34,548 nucleotides of DNA from contig BFEA01000623.1 in the NCBI GenBank assembly GCA_003427395.1, positions 713,751 through 748,298 on the forward strand, written 5' to 3'. Under the pieces are notes generated by a model that made no database searches, was not told the DNA's origin, and saw nothing but the letters and a program-made list of their open reading frames with translations. This document shows, in pieces, positions 1-10,130 of the stretch. The first letter of the stretch is position 1, and every line of letters starts with the position of its first letter. This stretch comes from Chara braunii. Its lineage: Eukaryota; Streptophyta; Charophyceae; Charales; Characeae. The translations under genes and the position numbers were made by a program.

Positions 1-218
1 GGAGAGAGACTGGCGGAGGCCAGTGTTACTTACCTGTGGCGCCATCGCTCCAGCTCCATCTTCGTGGTACCTGCATCAAGGCGCCAACTTCATAGGTTAG
101 TACTGGACAGAGAGAGAGAGAGAGAGTTCTTCTTCTTCCTGTTCTAAGTCCACCTTCTCTTCTCACCCTCTCGCCACCTGACTTCTCAGACTACGACAGA
201 GAGAGACAGAGTTGTGAC

Positions 219-1600
219 TTGAGACTTGACGACATTGGATCCAGACTTGACATTTGGGATTCAAACAGTTCGACGAGGGACTATTTGGGCTTGTGCCGAA
301 GACTTGGTGTTGACGACATTCCCATCTTCCCCCTCCTCTTCGTCCCCTTCCTCCTCGTCTGTGCATGTTCTGGGCTGGCGCTGTCTTCCTGTGTGAAGCG
401 CCAGACCCAACAACTCAACCACCTGGACAGTGAGTCTGTTAGATCGCAGACCCGACTGCTCGACCCGGTTCAGCAGCAGGGTCAGCTAGATAGTGGACAG
501 CAAGTGCACGACCAATGTCATCAGCAAATGGAGATTCAGCAGCAGCACCAACTGCTCCAAACAGAACAGTCCCAACAACTCAACCACCTACAGAAGCAGC
601 AGCATCAACGACAACAGGAGCTCCTCATGCAACAACACGTGCAGCAGCACATGCATCTCCAATTGTTGCAACACACACAGGCACAGGCCCACCAGCAACA
701 GCAGATGCAAGATCTACAGTGAAGAGAGTGCGAGGAGCACCTCCACAAACTGCTGCAAGCACAGCTGGCACAGTACCAACACCAGCAGTATCATGACAGA
801 CTGCTGCTCCAGCAACACATCCTTCAACACCTGCATATGCAATGGCAGCAGCAACTGTGCTGCCAAAAACAACACGTCCTACAGCAACAACAGCACCAGC
901 TGCAGGTTTTCTGGCAACAGGAGATGGATAGACAAACGGCCCGACAACAACAAATGATATGCGCTCCCGAAGGCCCATCCATTGCTCTGCCCGAAGGGTC
1001 TGAAGCACAGCAGAAGCCACAAGATATAGACATTTTTGTCCTCCCCCCTGAGCCTCTCCAGCCATAGCACCTCCAAACTCCTCCCGAGACAATGGATGTA
1101 GAGCCAGCCCTGCCACAAAGTTCTCCTCCAGAGAAAGTGGACCCTCCACCGCTCTCGACCAATGATGAGGTTTACCAGAAACTTGCTTTCCTAACAGACT
1201 GGACCCTCTCAAAAATCTTCTCGCTGACGGATGACAAACCAAAAGACAAACTAGGTAACAGATTATGTGGGGAGGCCAAAAGGGTGTTGATGTAAAGCCC
1301 GCGTGTGTTGGCCACGTTGGAAAAATACAGGGTCATCTCAAACATAGATTGGATGGATGTGGGGGCAGCCATTGTCCTTGTGGTTAACGATTTCCTGGAC
1401 AAAATCGAAAGCTATGCCAACATGTGCTTCAAAGGGAGTACTGCCAACAACATCGGGGGTCAGCGAGACTCCCCACACTCCCCCGAAGAAGCCTTTGTTC
1501 ATGAAGGCTTGGCATGGCCTAAGGTGCTCATGCACGAGCTCTGCACAACTCTTCACTCGTTGCCACAGCACAATGAACACCGGGATGCGGGCCAAACATC
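219..1600 (+). pseudogene. LINE ORF1-like protein, Q-rich N-terminal part, interrupted
   Basis: One reading frame runs from the ATG at 219 to about 1600 and is broken only by TGA at 720, TAG at 1065 and TAA at 1293. Each stop can come from a single C-to-T change (CGA, CAG, CAA). The first part is a long Gln/His/Leu tract encoded by CAG/CAA-rich DNA, which also makes spurious Ser- and Ala-rich open frames. After about 1092 the protein is less repetitive and includes VYQKLAFLTDWTLSKIFSLT and NIDWMDVGAAIVLVVNDFLD. I recognise no RRM, esterase or zinc knuckle. The position upstream of an endonuclease-RT ORF suggests ORF1/gag-like protein; function is not shown. Confidence 0.5.
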
Positions 1601-1976
1601 ACCCTGTCAAAAATCTTCTTGCTGACGGATGACAAACCAAAAGACAAACTGGGTAACAGATTCTGGGGGGAGGCCAAAAGGGTGTTGATGTAAAGCCCGC
1701 GTGTGTTGGCGACGGTGGAAAAATACAGGGTCATCTCAAACATAGACTGGATGGATGTGGGAGCAGCCATTGTCCTTGTGGTAAACGATTTCTTGGACAA
1801 AATCGAAAGCTATGCCAACATGTGCTTCAAAGGGAGTACTGCCAACAACATCGGGGGTCAGCGAGACTCCCCACACTCCCCTGAAGAAGCCTTTGTTCAT
1901 GAAGGCTTGTCATGGCCTAAGGTGCTCATGCCACAGCACAATGAACACCGGGATGCGGGCCAAACATCACTTACCA
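1203..1976 (+). repeat. 398-bp tandem duplication inside LINE ORF1
   Basis: Bases from 1203 are repeated from 1601 with only scattered substitutions (offset 398). The second copy lacks about 30 bp near its end, corresponding to the stretch around 1532-1561. Because 398 is not a multiple of three, the duplication shifts the frame. Both copies carry the same TAA (1293 and 1691), so that stop predates the duplication. Confidence 0.9.
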
Positions 1977-2081
1977 TACAGCACCTCAGTCAGCAAGAGG
2001 AACTACCCCCCCCCCATCCCCCCTCTCTGCAAACACAACACTCCATGGAAATCGTGTCTGTTTCCCCAGAAACACAACACC

Positions 2082-2741
2082 ATGAAAATTGTGTCTATTT
2101 CCCCAGTCCGCCATCGAAACCGCAAGGTAATGATAATACATGACGATGACGATTCTGCGGATGATGACTCTAGCTCAAACGCACCCCTCAAAAAGCTTAG
2201 GGAGATGGTGAGTCTGGAAAATGATGGAAGCACACCGTTTGAAATGCCTCCAGGGGTGGTCATCATTCCGCTCACCCGGTTAAGGAAAAGAGGGGCGTGG
2301 GTGATAGGGCTTAGACCACCTCAGCAGGACATACAATATGGGGCTGTAGCGCCACCGAATGGCCTTACGCTTGAAGGGTGGAGGGGTAAACCATCTACGA
2401 CAGTCATTCTTAAAAGACTGAAGTATTGGATTGTTGAGACAGGAACGGTGGGGGTCTTGGGAGTTGTGCTACCCCAGACCCTGTCATTCCCAAAAGGTGT
2501 CATACCGGTCATCCTACTGATAGATCCTAACACAAGGAGTCTCAACTCCGGAACGAGTTTCAAGTGGTTCACCCACCAACAACTCATGGCTCTCTCTTCA
2601 CCAAGGTTCAAGACGAATTTTGCCTGGACTCTCAGCAAGGTCTTGGTGTTCATGCAGATCCTGGTAGAGGACAATGTGCTGAATGAACATAATCGCTGGG
2701 ACGAACCCCCCGCAGTGCTCCCTCTCAAGATAGTGGACTAA
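2082..2741 (+). pseudogene. LINE ORF1-like protein, C-terminal part
   Basis: An open stretch of about 219 codons from the ATG at 2082 follows the tandem duplication. It begins with a basic segment and an acidic patch (IIHDDDDSADDD). A globular-looking part follows, with PPGVVIIPLTRLRKRGAWVI and WFTHQQLMALSSPRFKTNFA. It ends at TAA just before the proline-rich linker to ORF2. I do not recognise a domain. The frame matches the upstream Q-rich part, which supports one original ORF1 broken by the 398-bp duplication. Confidence 0.45.
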
Positions 2742-3082
2742 AACACACAGTGGGTACATTGTCACATACCAAAAACAGATTGAATATCAGACCAACATCT
2801 GGTGCCCCGATCTGCAGAACCATTGACTGGGCAGCATCATGACATCCGCCCGCCCCACCCACCACACAACATTCCACCTGTGCACCCAGACACAGGCCAC
2901 CACCCCAACATCCACCCGACTCGCCCACCACACATCAATCCACCCCCCCCCCTTCTGCCCCCGTGCCCCTCCCTCGGGGGTCCACCGCCATCTGCTCAGC
3001 CACCCCAACGCCCGCCTTCCCCGCCGGTTTTTCCCCGTGTCAAGAAGCCAACCCAGTGGGCTACAAAACCTGAGCGGACATT
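2742..3082 (+). other. Proline-rich spacer between LINE ORF1 and ORF2
   Basis: C-rich DNA rich in CCA/CCC/CAC words. All + frames give Pro/His/Thr/Ser-rich low-complexity peptides. It either links the ORFs or encodes the N-terminal tail of ORF2. No start site can be chosen with confidence. Confidence 0.4.
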
Positions 3083-3640
3083 GATATCCGTTCGCTCAAC
3101 GTCAATGGACTTGTCCAAGCATCGATGGACAAGATGGATGCTATCTGGAATATGCTCAAATGCCAGATCACAGGCGGATGGCCAGATGCGATGTGTGTCC
3201 AAGAAACGCACCTGCAAGATACACCGCCGCATGCAGCAAAGGCAAAACTGATCTGGCCACACAATTTATTCAGCACCAGCGACACAAAGGGCGTCAGCGG
3301 GAGTGGCTATCTGGCTCCCGCCCACCTCAAGGCTCAAGCCGATCTCATATGACTATGACCGCCAACACGGAAGATGGGTGTGCCTTAAAGTCGTTCACGA
3401 ACAAGAGGAATTTTACCTCGTGAACATATATATGCACCCAACGACCCGACCGACAGGGTGGACTTCTGGATTGCCCTCCTTCAATACCTCCCGGACGATG
3501 CCCGACTCATTGTAGCAGATGATTTTAACACAACGCCTGATCCGGTGATGGATAGGAGATCGACCTCACAACGTAACACACCTTCGGATTCCTCGCAGCC
3601 CATCCCCGGCCCGGACATCCTGATGCTTCACTAGTTTATG
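3083..3640 (+). pseudogene. LINE ORF2: APE-type endonuclease, frameshifted
   Basis: The endonuclease nicks the target so that the RT can prime on it. Motifs appear in order but in more than one frame: DIRSLNVNGL near 3083, VQETHLQ near 3197, VNIYMHP near 3419 and LIVADDFNTTPD near 3510, equivalent to the GDFN motif of APE-type LINE nucleases. Frame changes occur near 3350 and 3440 and a stop precedes 3638. The family's final SDH-type signature is not clear. Inactive as it stands. Confidence 0.75.
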
Positions 3641-4529
3641 ATAGATAAAGGGCTTGAAGATGTATACAGGATGTTGCACCCATCTCAAAGAGCCTACACA
3701 TGCTTTTCAGCTAGAGGAGAGCACGGCCTTGCCAACTCTAGGATCGACCTTCCATTAGTGTCGAAGGACCTGCTAGGACTGGTTACCATAGCCGAAATTG
3801 CTACAACCAGCCCTTGCAAGTCCTTCGACAACAGGATGATTACGTTGGGACTGCCCTTTCACAACCATATCCAAAGAGGGACGGGGTTTTACAAATTTAA
3901 CTCCTCCCTGCTGCCCCTACAGCGATTCAAAGACATGGTCAATGAATTTTGGCGATATTGGCAAACTCAGAAACCGCAATCAGGGAACAGGGTTGATTGG
4001 TTCAATGAAGGCATGGCACAGCTCAGGGACAGGGCCAAAAAATTCTCCGTTCAACACGCGAGAGACCGGAGGGCAACCCTTGACAACCTCATGCAACAAC
4101 TTGAGAGCTGGGATGAGCAACTTATGGAGGATCCGCTGCACCGCCCGACCTACGAAAGCATGCAACAAGCTCGGGACCACCTCCAAGCCTATATAGAACA
4201 GCAAGCCCAGGCTTGGAATAAAAAAGGAACACATAGATGGCACAATGGCCAGGACTTTCTTCAACAAGGCAAAGGCCAGATCCAGGGCAGCAACAGTTCC
4301 AAGGCTGAAACACCCAAAGAATGAAAGTGCCCCGACGGCCACCAATGCCTACACTATAACAGACTATGCCTCCCAGTATTACCAAAATCTCTTTACATCG
4401 CGAACCTCTCAAAAACACCCGGACGAGGTCTTGCAGGCAAGAGAATCACTGGTGTTAGCCATTCACTCACGCCTCACCCCTGCACAAAAAGGAGAGTTGG
4501 ACAACGCCTTGTCCTCCCAGGAGATCTGA
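3638..4529 (+). pseudogene. LINE ORF2: end of endonuclease and linker to RT
   Basis: A long open stretch continues from the endonuclease. SRIDLPLVSKDLL (near 3740) is the usual SRID-type motif at the end of plant LINE endonucleases, with DN in place of the final DH near FDNRMITLGLPF. The following charged, helical linker contains WRYWQTQKPQSG and ends in a second frame, about 4245-4529. This linker precedes the RT in plant L1-type ORF2 proteins. Confidence 0.65.
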
Positions 4530-5290
4530 GAGGTCCTGCAGGGAATGGAAGACGAAAAGACCCCTTTCCCAAAGAATTTTGGGTGGCATTTTGGGACCTC
4601 CTTCGTGGTGACCTGATGGACTATGTTACAGTCGTGCAGAAGGAAGGATCGTTCGGAGGTATGATAGGGCAGGGAGTCGCCACACTTCTTTACAAAAAAG
4701 GGAATAAGGAGGACATTAGAAATTATAGACCAATCACTCTCCTCCCTGTCCCATACAAGCTGGTGTCCAAGGCCCTCACCAACCGACTGCTGCCGATGAT
4801 GAATATGTTGATTCGTCTGGACCAATCGGGGTTTATGCCCAATCGAAACATCCAAGATAACATTCTCCTAGGCAACGAGACTATTAGATACGCCCGCCAG
4901 CGTAGGGTCCAAGCGACGATCTTGTTTATCAATTTTGAAAAGGCGTATGATCACGTTGACTGGGATTTCTTGGATATGTGCTTGATTAAAATGAACTTCG
5001 GCCCAACCTTTTGTCGCTGGGTGCAGCTCCTTCATAGGGATGCAACCACGAACATTGTGCTGAATGGCCACTTGTCACCGCCAATCCAGCTCCAAAGATC
5101 GGTCAGACAAGGGGATCCCATAGCACCTTTGCTCTTTGTTATCGTTATGGAGGCCCTGGAGAGCATCCACTCATTAATAAAATACCGATTCCGGATCTCC
5201 CGGAGCATCTCATCCCGGTCACATCATTGTTTGCAGGCGACCTGACTGTGCTCATTAGGGCAGATGCGACCAGTCTGCATGAGTAATACA
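4530..5290 (+). pseudogene. LINE ORF2: reverse transcriptase with mutated catalytic motifs
   Basis: The finger and palm motifs of a non-LTR RT are clear: LLYKKGNKEDIRNYRPITLL, then LDQSGFMPNRNIQDNI, then motif A as FINFEKAYDHVDW, then motif B as SVRQGDPIAPLLF, then motif C as LFAGD near 5231. Motif A normally has Asp where Asn stands (family DFxKAxD), and motif C is normally FADD or YADD. Both metal-binding sites are therefore changed. A frameshift separates motif B from motif C near 5200. Confidence 0.9.
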
Positions 5291-5309
5291 CCTCTTTTCG
5301 CTCGCTACG

Positions 5310-5900
5310 GATATGAAAGTAAATTGGGGGTCCAAAACACAAGGATGGTGGCTTCACCCCCCAGGACAGTCACCCCCCCCCCGAACCAAGTGTTGCATGG
5401 GCAGCTCGGGAAGAGGGCATACGAATGTTGGGAGTGAGACTGACGGCTGTGGGACCCCCGTCGGATCTCGGCGACACACTAGTGAACATGGCAGTTGAAC
5501 GTTTGGCCAGATGGGATGGGTTACATACATCTCTGCTGGGCCGCGCCCTTGCGATCAACAATGCAGTTATGGCAGCCATCTGGTATAAACTAGCCGTATG
5601 GCAGCTAAAACCCCAGCAATACACTAGATTGAGAAGAACGCTTACAACTTATGGAAGAATAGTGCAAACTCTCATAACTGCATGAGCAGAGTAAGTTGGG
5701 ATATCCTCACCCACCCAAGAGTCGCAGGGGGACTAGGGATACTAGACCCGGAGAGGGAAAGTGAAGCCTTGATCTTCAAAATTCTGGTCAGACTTCTCAT
5801 AGGCAACGACATCCCGTGGGGCCCCTTGGCCTGCTTGCAGATATCTGATCTGGCACCACAAACGGCCGCAGGTGCACCCGTTCAGATGGCTCACTAACTC
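5310..5900 (+). pseudogene. LINE ORF2: thumb/connection region
   Basis: Two overlapping open stretches in different frames match the region after the palm in plant LINEs. The first has GIRMLGVRLTAVGPP and MAVERLARWDGLHTSLLGRA. The second has VSWDILTHPRVAGGLGILDP (from about 5695), which resembles the W-x-GGLG-x-D signature common there. At least one frameshift, near 5680, and stops near 5286-5310 interrupt it. Confidence 0.7.
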
Positions 5901-7560
5901 CCATTGGTCGATACCCGGCCCCCCACAACAACCACAAGCCAACACCCCGGCATAGGCGACGAGGCAGGATATTCCTCTTGATCCTCTGTGGCCCAACATA
6001 CTCAAGCTTTGGAGGAAAAGCGGCCCGAAGTTGAAGCGCCCGCCAAATCGCTGACATAATGTATGGAGGCAGCCGTTATTTGGTTACGCTTTATATCCTC
6101 GATGGAACAGGCAACCCCTTCTCCTTCACCTCCAACTCGCCATGGCTCACCTGGGCAAAGAAGGGGGTCTTTATTGTTGGGGACCTGTGGGATCCGATAA
6201 AAGAGGACTGGGCGACCACTGATCAACTGCAGCGCAAATTACAACATGCCAAGTCAGTGGAAGCCAATGCTAGTCAGTTAATGGAGGCCATCCCGCTGGC
6301 CTGGTGCCTTGCCCTCAAAAAGGGACCCTCGGTTCAGCAAAACGACTGGGTAGCCAAGTTCGCAGACCGGACCTGACCTCAAGTCATTTACAGAGTTCAT
6401 CGAATCGAGGACGACCGGTGCGCGTTGGAGGCCTACCAATCCCAGATTCAGGGCGCCAGGTTCTCCAAAATTGTTAGGACTGAAGACCTGGACGCCACTG
6501 AGGACTGGGGAGTGCTTATGCAAGTGAGGATGGTGGGCGACATGAAAAAGGATACTATGTGTACAAACCATCCACGCCAGTAGTGAGACTACAGTTTGAC
6601 CCGGACGAATGGGAATGGCCCGGGCACAAACCCATGAGCTTCTGGGAATACACGGTTAAAGGGGCCTGCCAAGCCTCAAACCCCGACCTGCCCCTTAACC
6701 AAATTGTGACCCATAGATGGGAAAGAGACTCGTCGCTAGATGCGCAGCTAACACATAACCTATCGTGGGCAAACTATTCAAAGGTCATGCCAACAAGCCT
6801 CAGATCCCTACAATGGCAGATACTGCACCGATGCCTCCCCACCCTCGACTGGTTGGTGTCCAGGACGAACCGGGAACAGAAAGGACTGTTGTCCCCCATC
6901 TGCTCGTACTGTGACAGAGCTACGCCGCCGGCTAGGGCAACATTGGAACATTGCCCGCTGGCGTGTCCAATGGTCACCCAGATATGGCAATGGTGGGACG
7001 TGGCATTCCACTCCCTCACAGGTTATCACATTCCTTGGGATTTGGGTATTCTCCTACTTGGCAAAAACCAACAGCTGCTGGCTCGATGGTCTCCCTATGC
7101 TGCCAACCTCTTCACCTATACGCGCCTCCACATATTAATGCTCACTTGGCGAGCTAGGTGTGCCTTCGAAAGAAAAAAACACCAGTTTGGCCTGCAACAA
7201 GCGCAGCAAGCGACGGAGGATGAGATCAGAACCCGAACGCACGATGCATGGAAAGAAATGAAACGGGCGTGCCGAGAGGAGAAGGAACACGCGGCCAAGG
7301 AAACTATAGTTTTGACTTACCGCCAGCTGTGGCAGGATCCGAATAACAGATTCTTGGAATTGACCGACTGCCTGGACATCCGGTGGAAACCATGGAGGTA
7401 CACAGAATCGACCTGGGAGAGGAGGCCGTTCAACTGCTTCGAGGTCCCCTATCTCCCGACGAACTTTGTGCTTGTAGCAGACGGTCCACTGGCCCCCTAT
7501 GCACCTCCCCCCACCTCCTGTTCCAATCCTCCCCATCCTCCCTCTCCGCTCCTGCCCTAA
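5901..7560 (+). pseudogene. LINE ORF2: C-terminal domain with zf-RVT-like zinc motif
   Basis: The C-terminal third is split into pieces at about 6059-6376, 6400-6570 and 6559-7560. The last piece is open for 333 codons. It holds LQWQILHRCLPTLDWLVSR followed by CSYCDRATPPARATLEHC and ACPMVTQIW, the C-x2-C...H-C pattern of the zf-RVT domain at the end of plant LINE ORF2 proteins. A charged helical tail follows, ending in a Pro-rich stretch and TAA at 7558. Part before about 6559 is poorly preserved. Confidence 0.7.
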
Positions 7561-7706
7561 ACCCCGACGTCCCCCTCATCATGGGCCGCCCACAGTCAAT
7601 GACGACGACAAGACATCAATAAGCCGCGTGCCAGAAGGTCTAAACTAATGACCAAATACACACAAATAGGTGCAAACTCCATAAACCAATCACACTTTGT
7701 TTTGTG
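7561..7706 (+). other. LINE 3' untranslated region and tail
   Basis: About 146 bp between the ORF2 stop and the tRNA-like sequence. It holds no ORF. A-rich words such as AAATACACACAAATAGG are present but no poly(A) tail. The exact end of the LINE cannot be placed. Confidence 0.4.
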
Positions 7707-7780
7707 AGGAGAATTAGTTCCAATGGTAGAACAATGGTCTCCAAAACCATAGGTTAAGGGTTCGAATCCCTTTTCTCTTG
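7707..7780 (+). tRNA. tRNA-Trp(CCA)-like sequence, organellar/bacterial style
   Basis: A cloverleaf can be drawn by hand. The acceptor is AGGAGAA with TTCTCTT (one G.T). The D stem is GTTC/GAAC with GG in the loop. The anticodon stem is ATGGT/ACCAT around loop CTCCAAA, giving anticodon CCA. The T stem is AAGGG/CCCTT around TTCGAAT, and the discriminator is G. One extra T lies between acceptor and D stem, so it may be degenerate. The start AGG and G discriminator resemble bacterial and organellar tRNA-Trp more than the usual nuclear type. No CCA is encoded, and AT-rich DNA follows. It may be a mitochondrial or plastid insertion, or material joined to the LINE end. Confidence 0.7.
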
Positions 7781-8289
7781 TAATGTAATTATAATTAATG
7801 TTCCTATCTATATCAAAACAAACCTTTCCCCCGTCGGTGGAACAGTTGCCGCACGATGTAACTGACCTCGGTGGTATGTTAAAGTGAAGTCTCCGGCCGG
7901 CGAACAGGTGTGGACTATGGGGACAACAGCCCAGGACTAAAAGTGAGCATTGTAGTGCTTGGTGTGGGCTATGGGGACAACAGCCCAGGACTGAAAGTAA
8001 GCATTGTAGTGCTTGATTGGAGTCTAGTCAGATCGGTGAGTGTGAAGTGCGGGCTCTGATCACGATAAACATGGAGATCTCTGCAATGTTCTGCATGATT
8101 GGAGTCTTGCAAACAACAGCCAACACATTCCTGCATAGTGGGGGAATGACGTAACGGACCTGAGCACTGTAAGTGATTTGTGGCTGCGGACTATGACCAG
8201 TGAACATATGGTGCTGCGACTACAAGTCCATTTCAGACCTGGCGACAGGGGACTATGCACTTCTTGCTTCACTACAGTCCAGACGAGTT
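7781..8289. other. Unassigned spacer with a short tandem repeat
   Basis: AT-rich to about 7830, then mixed composition. Apart from the 54-bp duplication at 7907-8014 I see repeated short phrases but no ORF, rRNA or recognisable transposon part. It may be the left edge of element L, but I found no match to element R here. Confidence 0.3.
7907..8014 (+). repeat. 54-bp tandem duplication
   Basis: GGTGTGGACTATGGGGACAA at 7907 recurs as GGTGTGGGCTATGGGGACAA at 7961. The 54-bp copies differ at a few positions only. No function is apparent. Confidence 0.9.
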
Positions 8290-8339
8290 ATGGACTGTGA
8301 TCTGCGGTCTCTGGTCATGAAATGCTGGGTGTTGTCGTA

Positions 8340-8365
8340 CCAAATACCCTTACAAGGGTATTTGG
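8340..8365 (+). ncRNA. Perfect hairpin with a compensated homologue in element R
   Basis: CCAAATACCCT pairs with AGGGTATTTGG around TACA (11 bp). The homologous hairpin in R, read on the - strand at 32175-32146, has GGGCGAATACC pairing with GGTATCCGCCC. The ATACC/GGTAT part is shared, while the outer pairs differ on both arms together. Confidence 0.7.
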
Positions 8366-8744
8366 CGTGTTTTTTTGCAAGTTGTGCTTGTACAGTCGAC
8401 GGCGCGCGCGTGAGAGGAAGCTTAGGTCCTCGCCTGGGTGAGCGGCGCGCGTGGGGTATTGATGGCGAGGCGTAACCATACGCAGCCTGGGTGTGCGCGG
8501 CGTCGTGGGCCAACGGGACGCGCTGCGTTCATTCGTATGTTTATTATTTATTTATTTATCTGCTTATATTTTTATCGATAACTTTGGCTTGGTGATCGGT
8601 TTCAAGACCGTTGTCAGGACCGACGGGCCTGGTTTAGTGGCTACGTCATCGAACACGGGTGGCCGTCACGACAGTTGAGGATCACGCGCTTCTTTGGCGG
8701 GCCCGTTTGAACTTCCTGCATGTTCAAGATAATTGGCGAAGTTC

Positions 8745-9012
8745 CTCTATCCGAGCCGTCTTGAAGTACGGACCGAGGAGTCCAACATGCATGCGAGCCC
8801 GTGGGTGACTTAGCCCACAAGGGGGAGGAAAAACTTGGCTGACGGGGGCTCTTTGCGGGTACACAGCCCGCCAACCACTATCGGCTGTGTGGGAGGTTTG
8901 AGTGGGAGTATACCCATTGGGAACCTGAATATTGGGAACTGTGCGTTGGGAGCAACAGGCCAGGGGGGGGGGGGCACCAATGGGAGGCCGCAGTGGTACT
9001 GGCGGTACGGCT
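8745..9012 (+). pseudogene. Diverged 28S rRNA fragment
   Basis: This follows a stretch of domain II of plant-type 26S/28S rRNA in order. Matches include TCTTGAAGTACGGACC, AGGAGTCCAACATG, TGCGAGCCCGTGGGTGA, a CACAGCC segment, GAGTGGGAG and GGGAGGCCGCAG before TACTG. Substitutions and small indels are frequent and a run of about 12 G replaces part of it near 8963. It is not a functional rRNA gene. It lies within element L, so it is either part of that element or an insertion. After 9012 I no longer see a match. Confidence 0.75.
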
Positions 9013-9519
9013 CAAGCTGCCCTGCGGCTGTTCCCATGGACCCTCATCCTACTCCGGTCGTCAAAGTGCTCCTTCGACCAAGGTCGGCACCGGGACATGC
9101 TTCGCCAAGGCCCATGGCCTAGGCTTACGCTGCCAGCTTCGTAGTGGGGCCAGCCCCCTCCATGCCGCCGCGGCGTCGGAAAGGCCAGGGCGGTTGAGCA
9201 TAGGTCGCAGGCTCAGGCGCCATCCGCTTTCCTGACTGGCGGAGTCGACGGGTGAGTCGGCGTACGCTCGTTGGCGGGTCCCGGTACTCGTAACCACCGT
9301 CTGGCTGTCCGTATCGACCAGCAACACCTAGTGGTGTCTGGGCTAGCGCATAGTCGGGCGTGAGGGGCAAGTCGGGCGGAGAGACAACGGGCCGAGGCAG
9401 TAAAAGCAGGCAAGAAAAAGAAAGAAAGAATCTAGGCTCGAAGTGGAGCCAGGTGCATGCGGGGTAGGAAGAAGGGCAGCGACAGAGAGGAAGTGGCTAT
9501 GGCGCGTGGAAGGGACGTA

Positions 9520-10130
9520 ACTCGCCCGTTTCTCAACGAAATCGGGCGGGAGAAAGTGTGAATCAGAGATTTTTGGATCAGGCGAGCGCGGATACGGGGT
9601 TAGAATTGGGGTTAGAGCATTGGTATTAGGCGGTAGGAGAGAAGATGGTCGGGCGGAGCCATGGCGGGTAGGGAAACGTTGAGGGGAGAGGATCAAGATT
9701 TCACTCAATCCATGATAGAATCAAGTGAAAGAAGGTAGTAAGTTGGGGTTTTTACCCGGCCGAATTAGATGGCGGCCTTAGAATTTGCAGTAGGTCAGTA
9801 GGTTAGATGCTACTAAAGAAAGCTCGTGCACAGAGATGGCATGCTCTCCCGTTTCTCAGTGGATTTGGGTAAACGAAGGGTCAACCTTGGGGTTTTGGAG
9901 ATGGGGGAATACGATAGTGGTGTTAGTTTTGGCATTAGAGTTGCAGAGCAAGAGTTAGTAGGAAAAGGAGCCGCGTGGAGGCATCGGGGAGAAGATATGG
10001 CACGAGCGGCAAGTCGGTATCTCACTCGATTCTGGATGGAAACGAGCGAGAGGAGATGTGAACTAGGGTTTTAAGGTGCTGCGGATTCATTTGTGGAGTC
10101 GAATTTCAGAGTTAGTAGGTCAGTTTTATG
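9520..10130 (+). repeat. Diverged tandem repeat of about 310 bp with hairpins
   Basis: Two units, about 9520-9810 and 9840-10125, share ordered phrases: CTCxCCCGTTTCTCA, TTAGxxTTGGxxTTAGAG, GAGAAGAT and AGTAGGTCAG. Unit 1 has the perfect 8-bp hairpin CTCGCCCG/CGGGCGGG (9521-9550, one T.G) and TTTCACT/AGTGAAA (9699-9730). Unit 2 has TCTCACTCG/CGAGCGAGA (10020-10051, one mismatch). The loop TTTCTCAACGAAAT of the first hairpin resembles the conserved loop of the array at 11672. No ORF is credible. Confidence 0.5.

Larger units (their letters stand above)
1..7640 (+). mobile_element. Degenerate L1-type LINE (non-LTR retrotransposon)
   Basis: The order of parts is Q-rich ORF1, APE-type endonuclease, linker, RT, thumb/connection and C-terminal zinc-motif domain, the layout of plant L1-clade LINEs. 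Recognisable motifs run from about 3083 to 7560 on the + strand in shifting frames, so the copy has several frameshifts and stops. The 5' end may lie outside the window. The 3' end is not marked by a clear poly(A); I place it near 7640, or up to the tRNA-like sequence at 7707. The copy is dead: both catalytic RT motifs are altered. The class assignment is firm, the boundaries are not. Confidence 0.85.

Noticed and set aside
625-1242. 205-codon - strand frame opposite the Q-rich ORF1
   Set aside because: CAG-rich DNA leaves the opposite strand open by composition; the product is Ala/Val/Gly-rich without any motif.
1172-1402. - strand frames in the 398-bp duplication
   Set aside because: They are shadows of the + strand LINE ORF1 and occur twice only because of the duplication.
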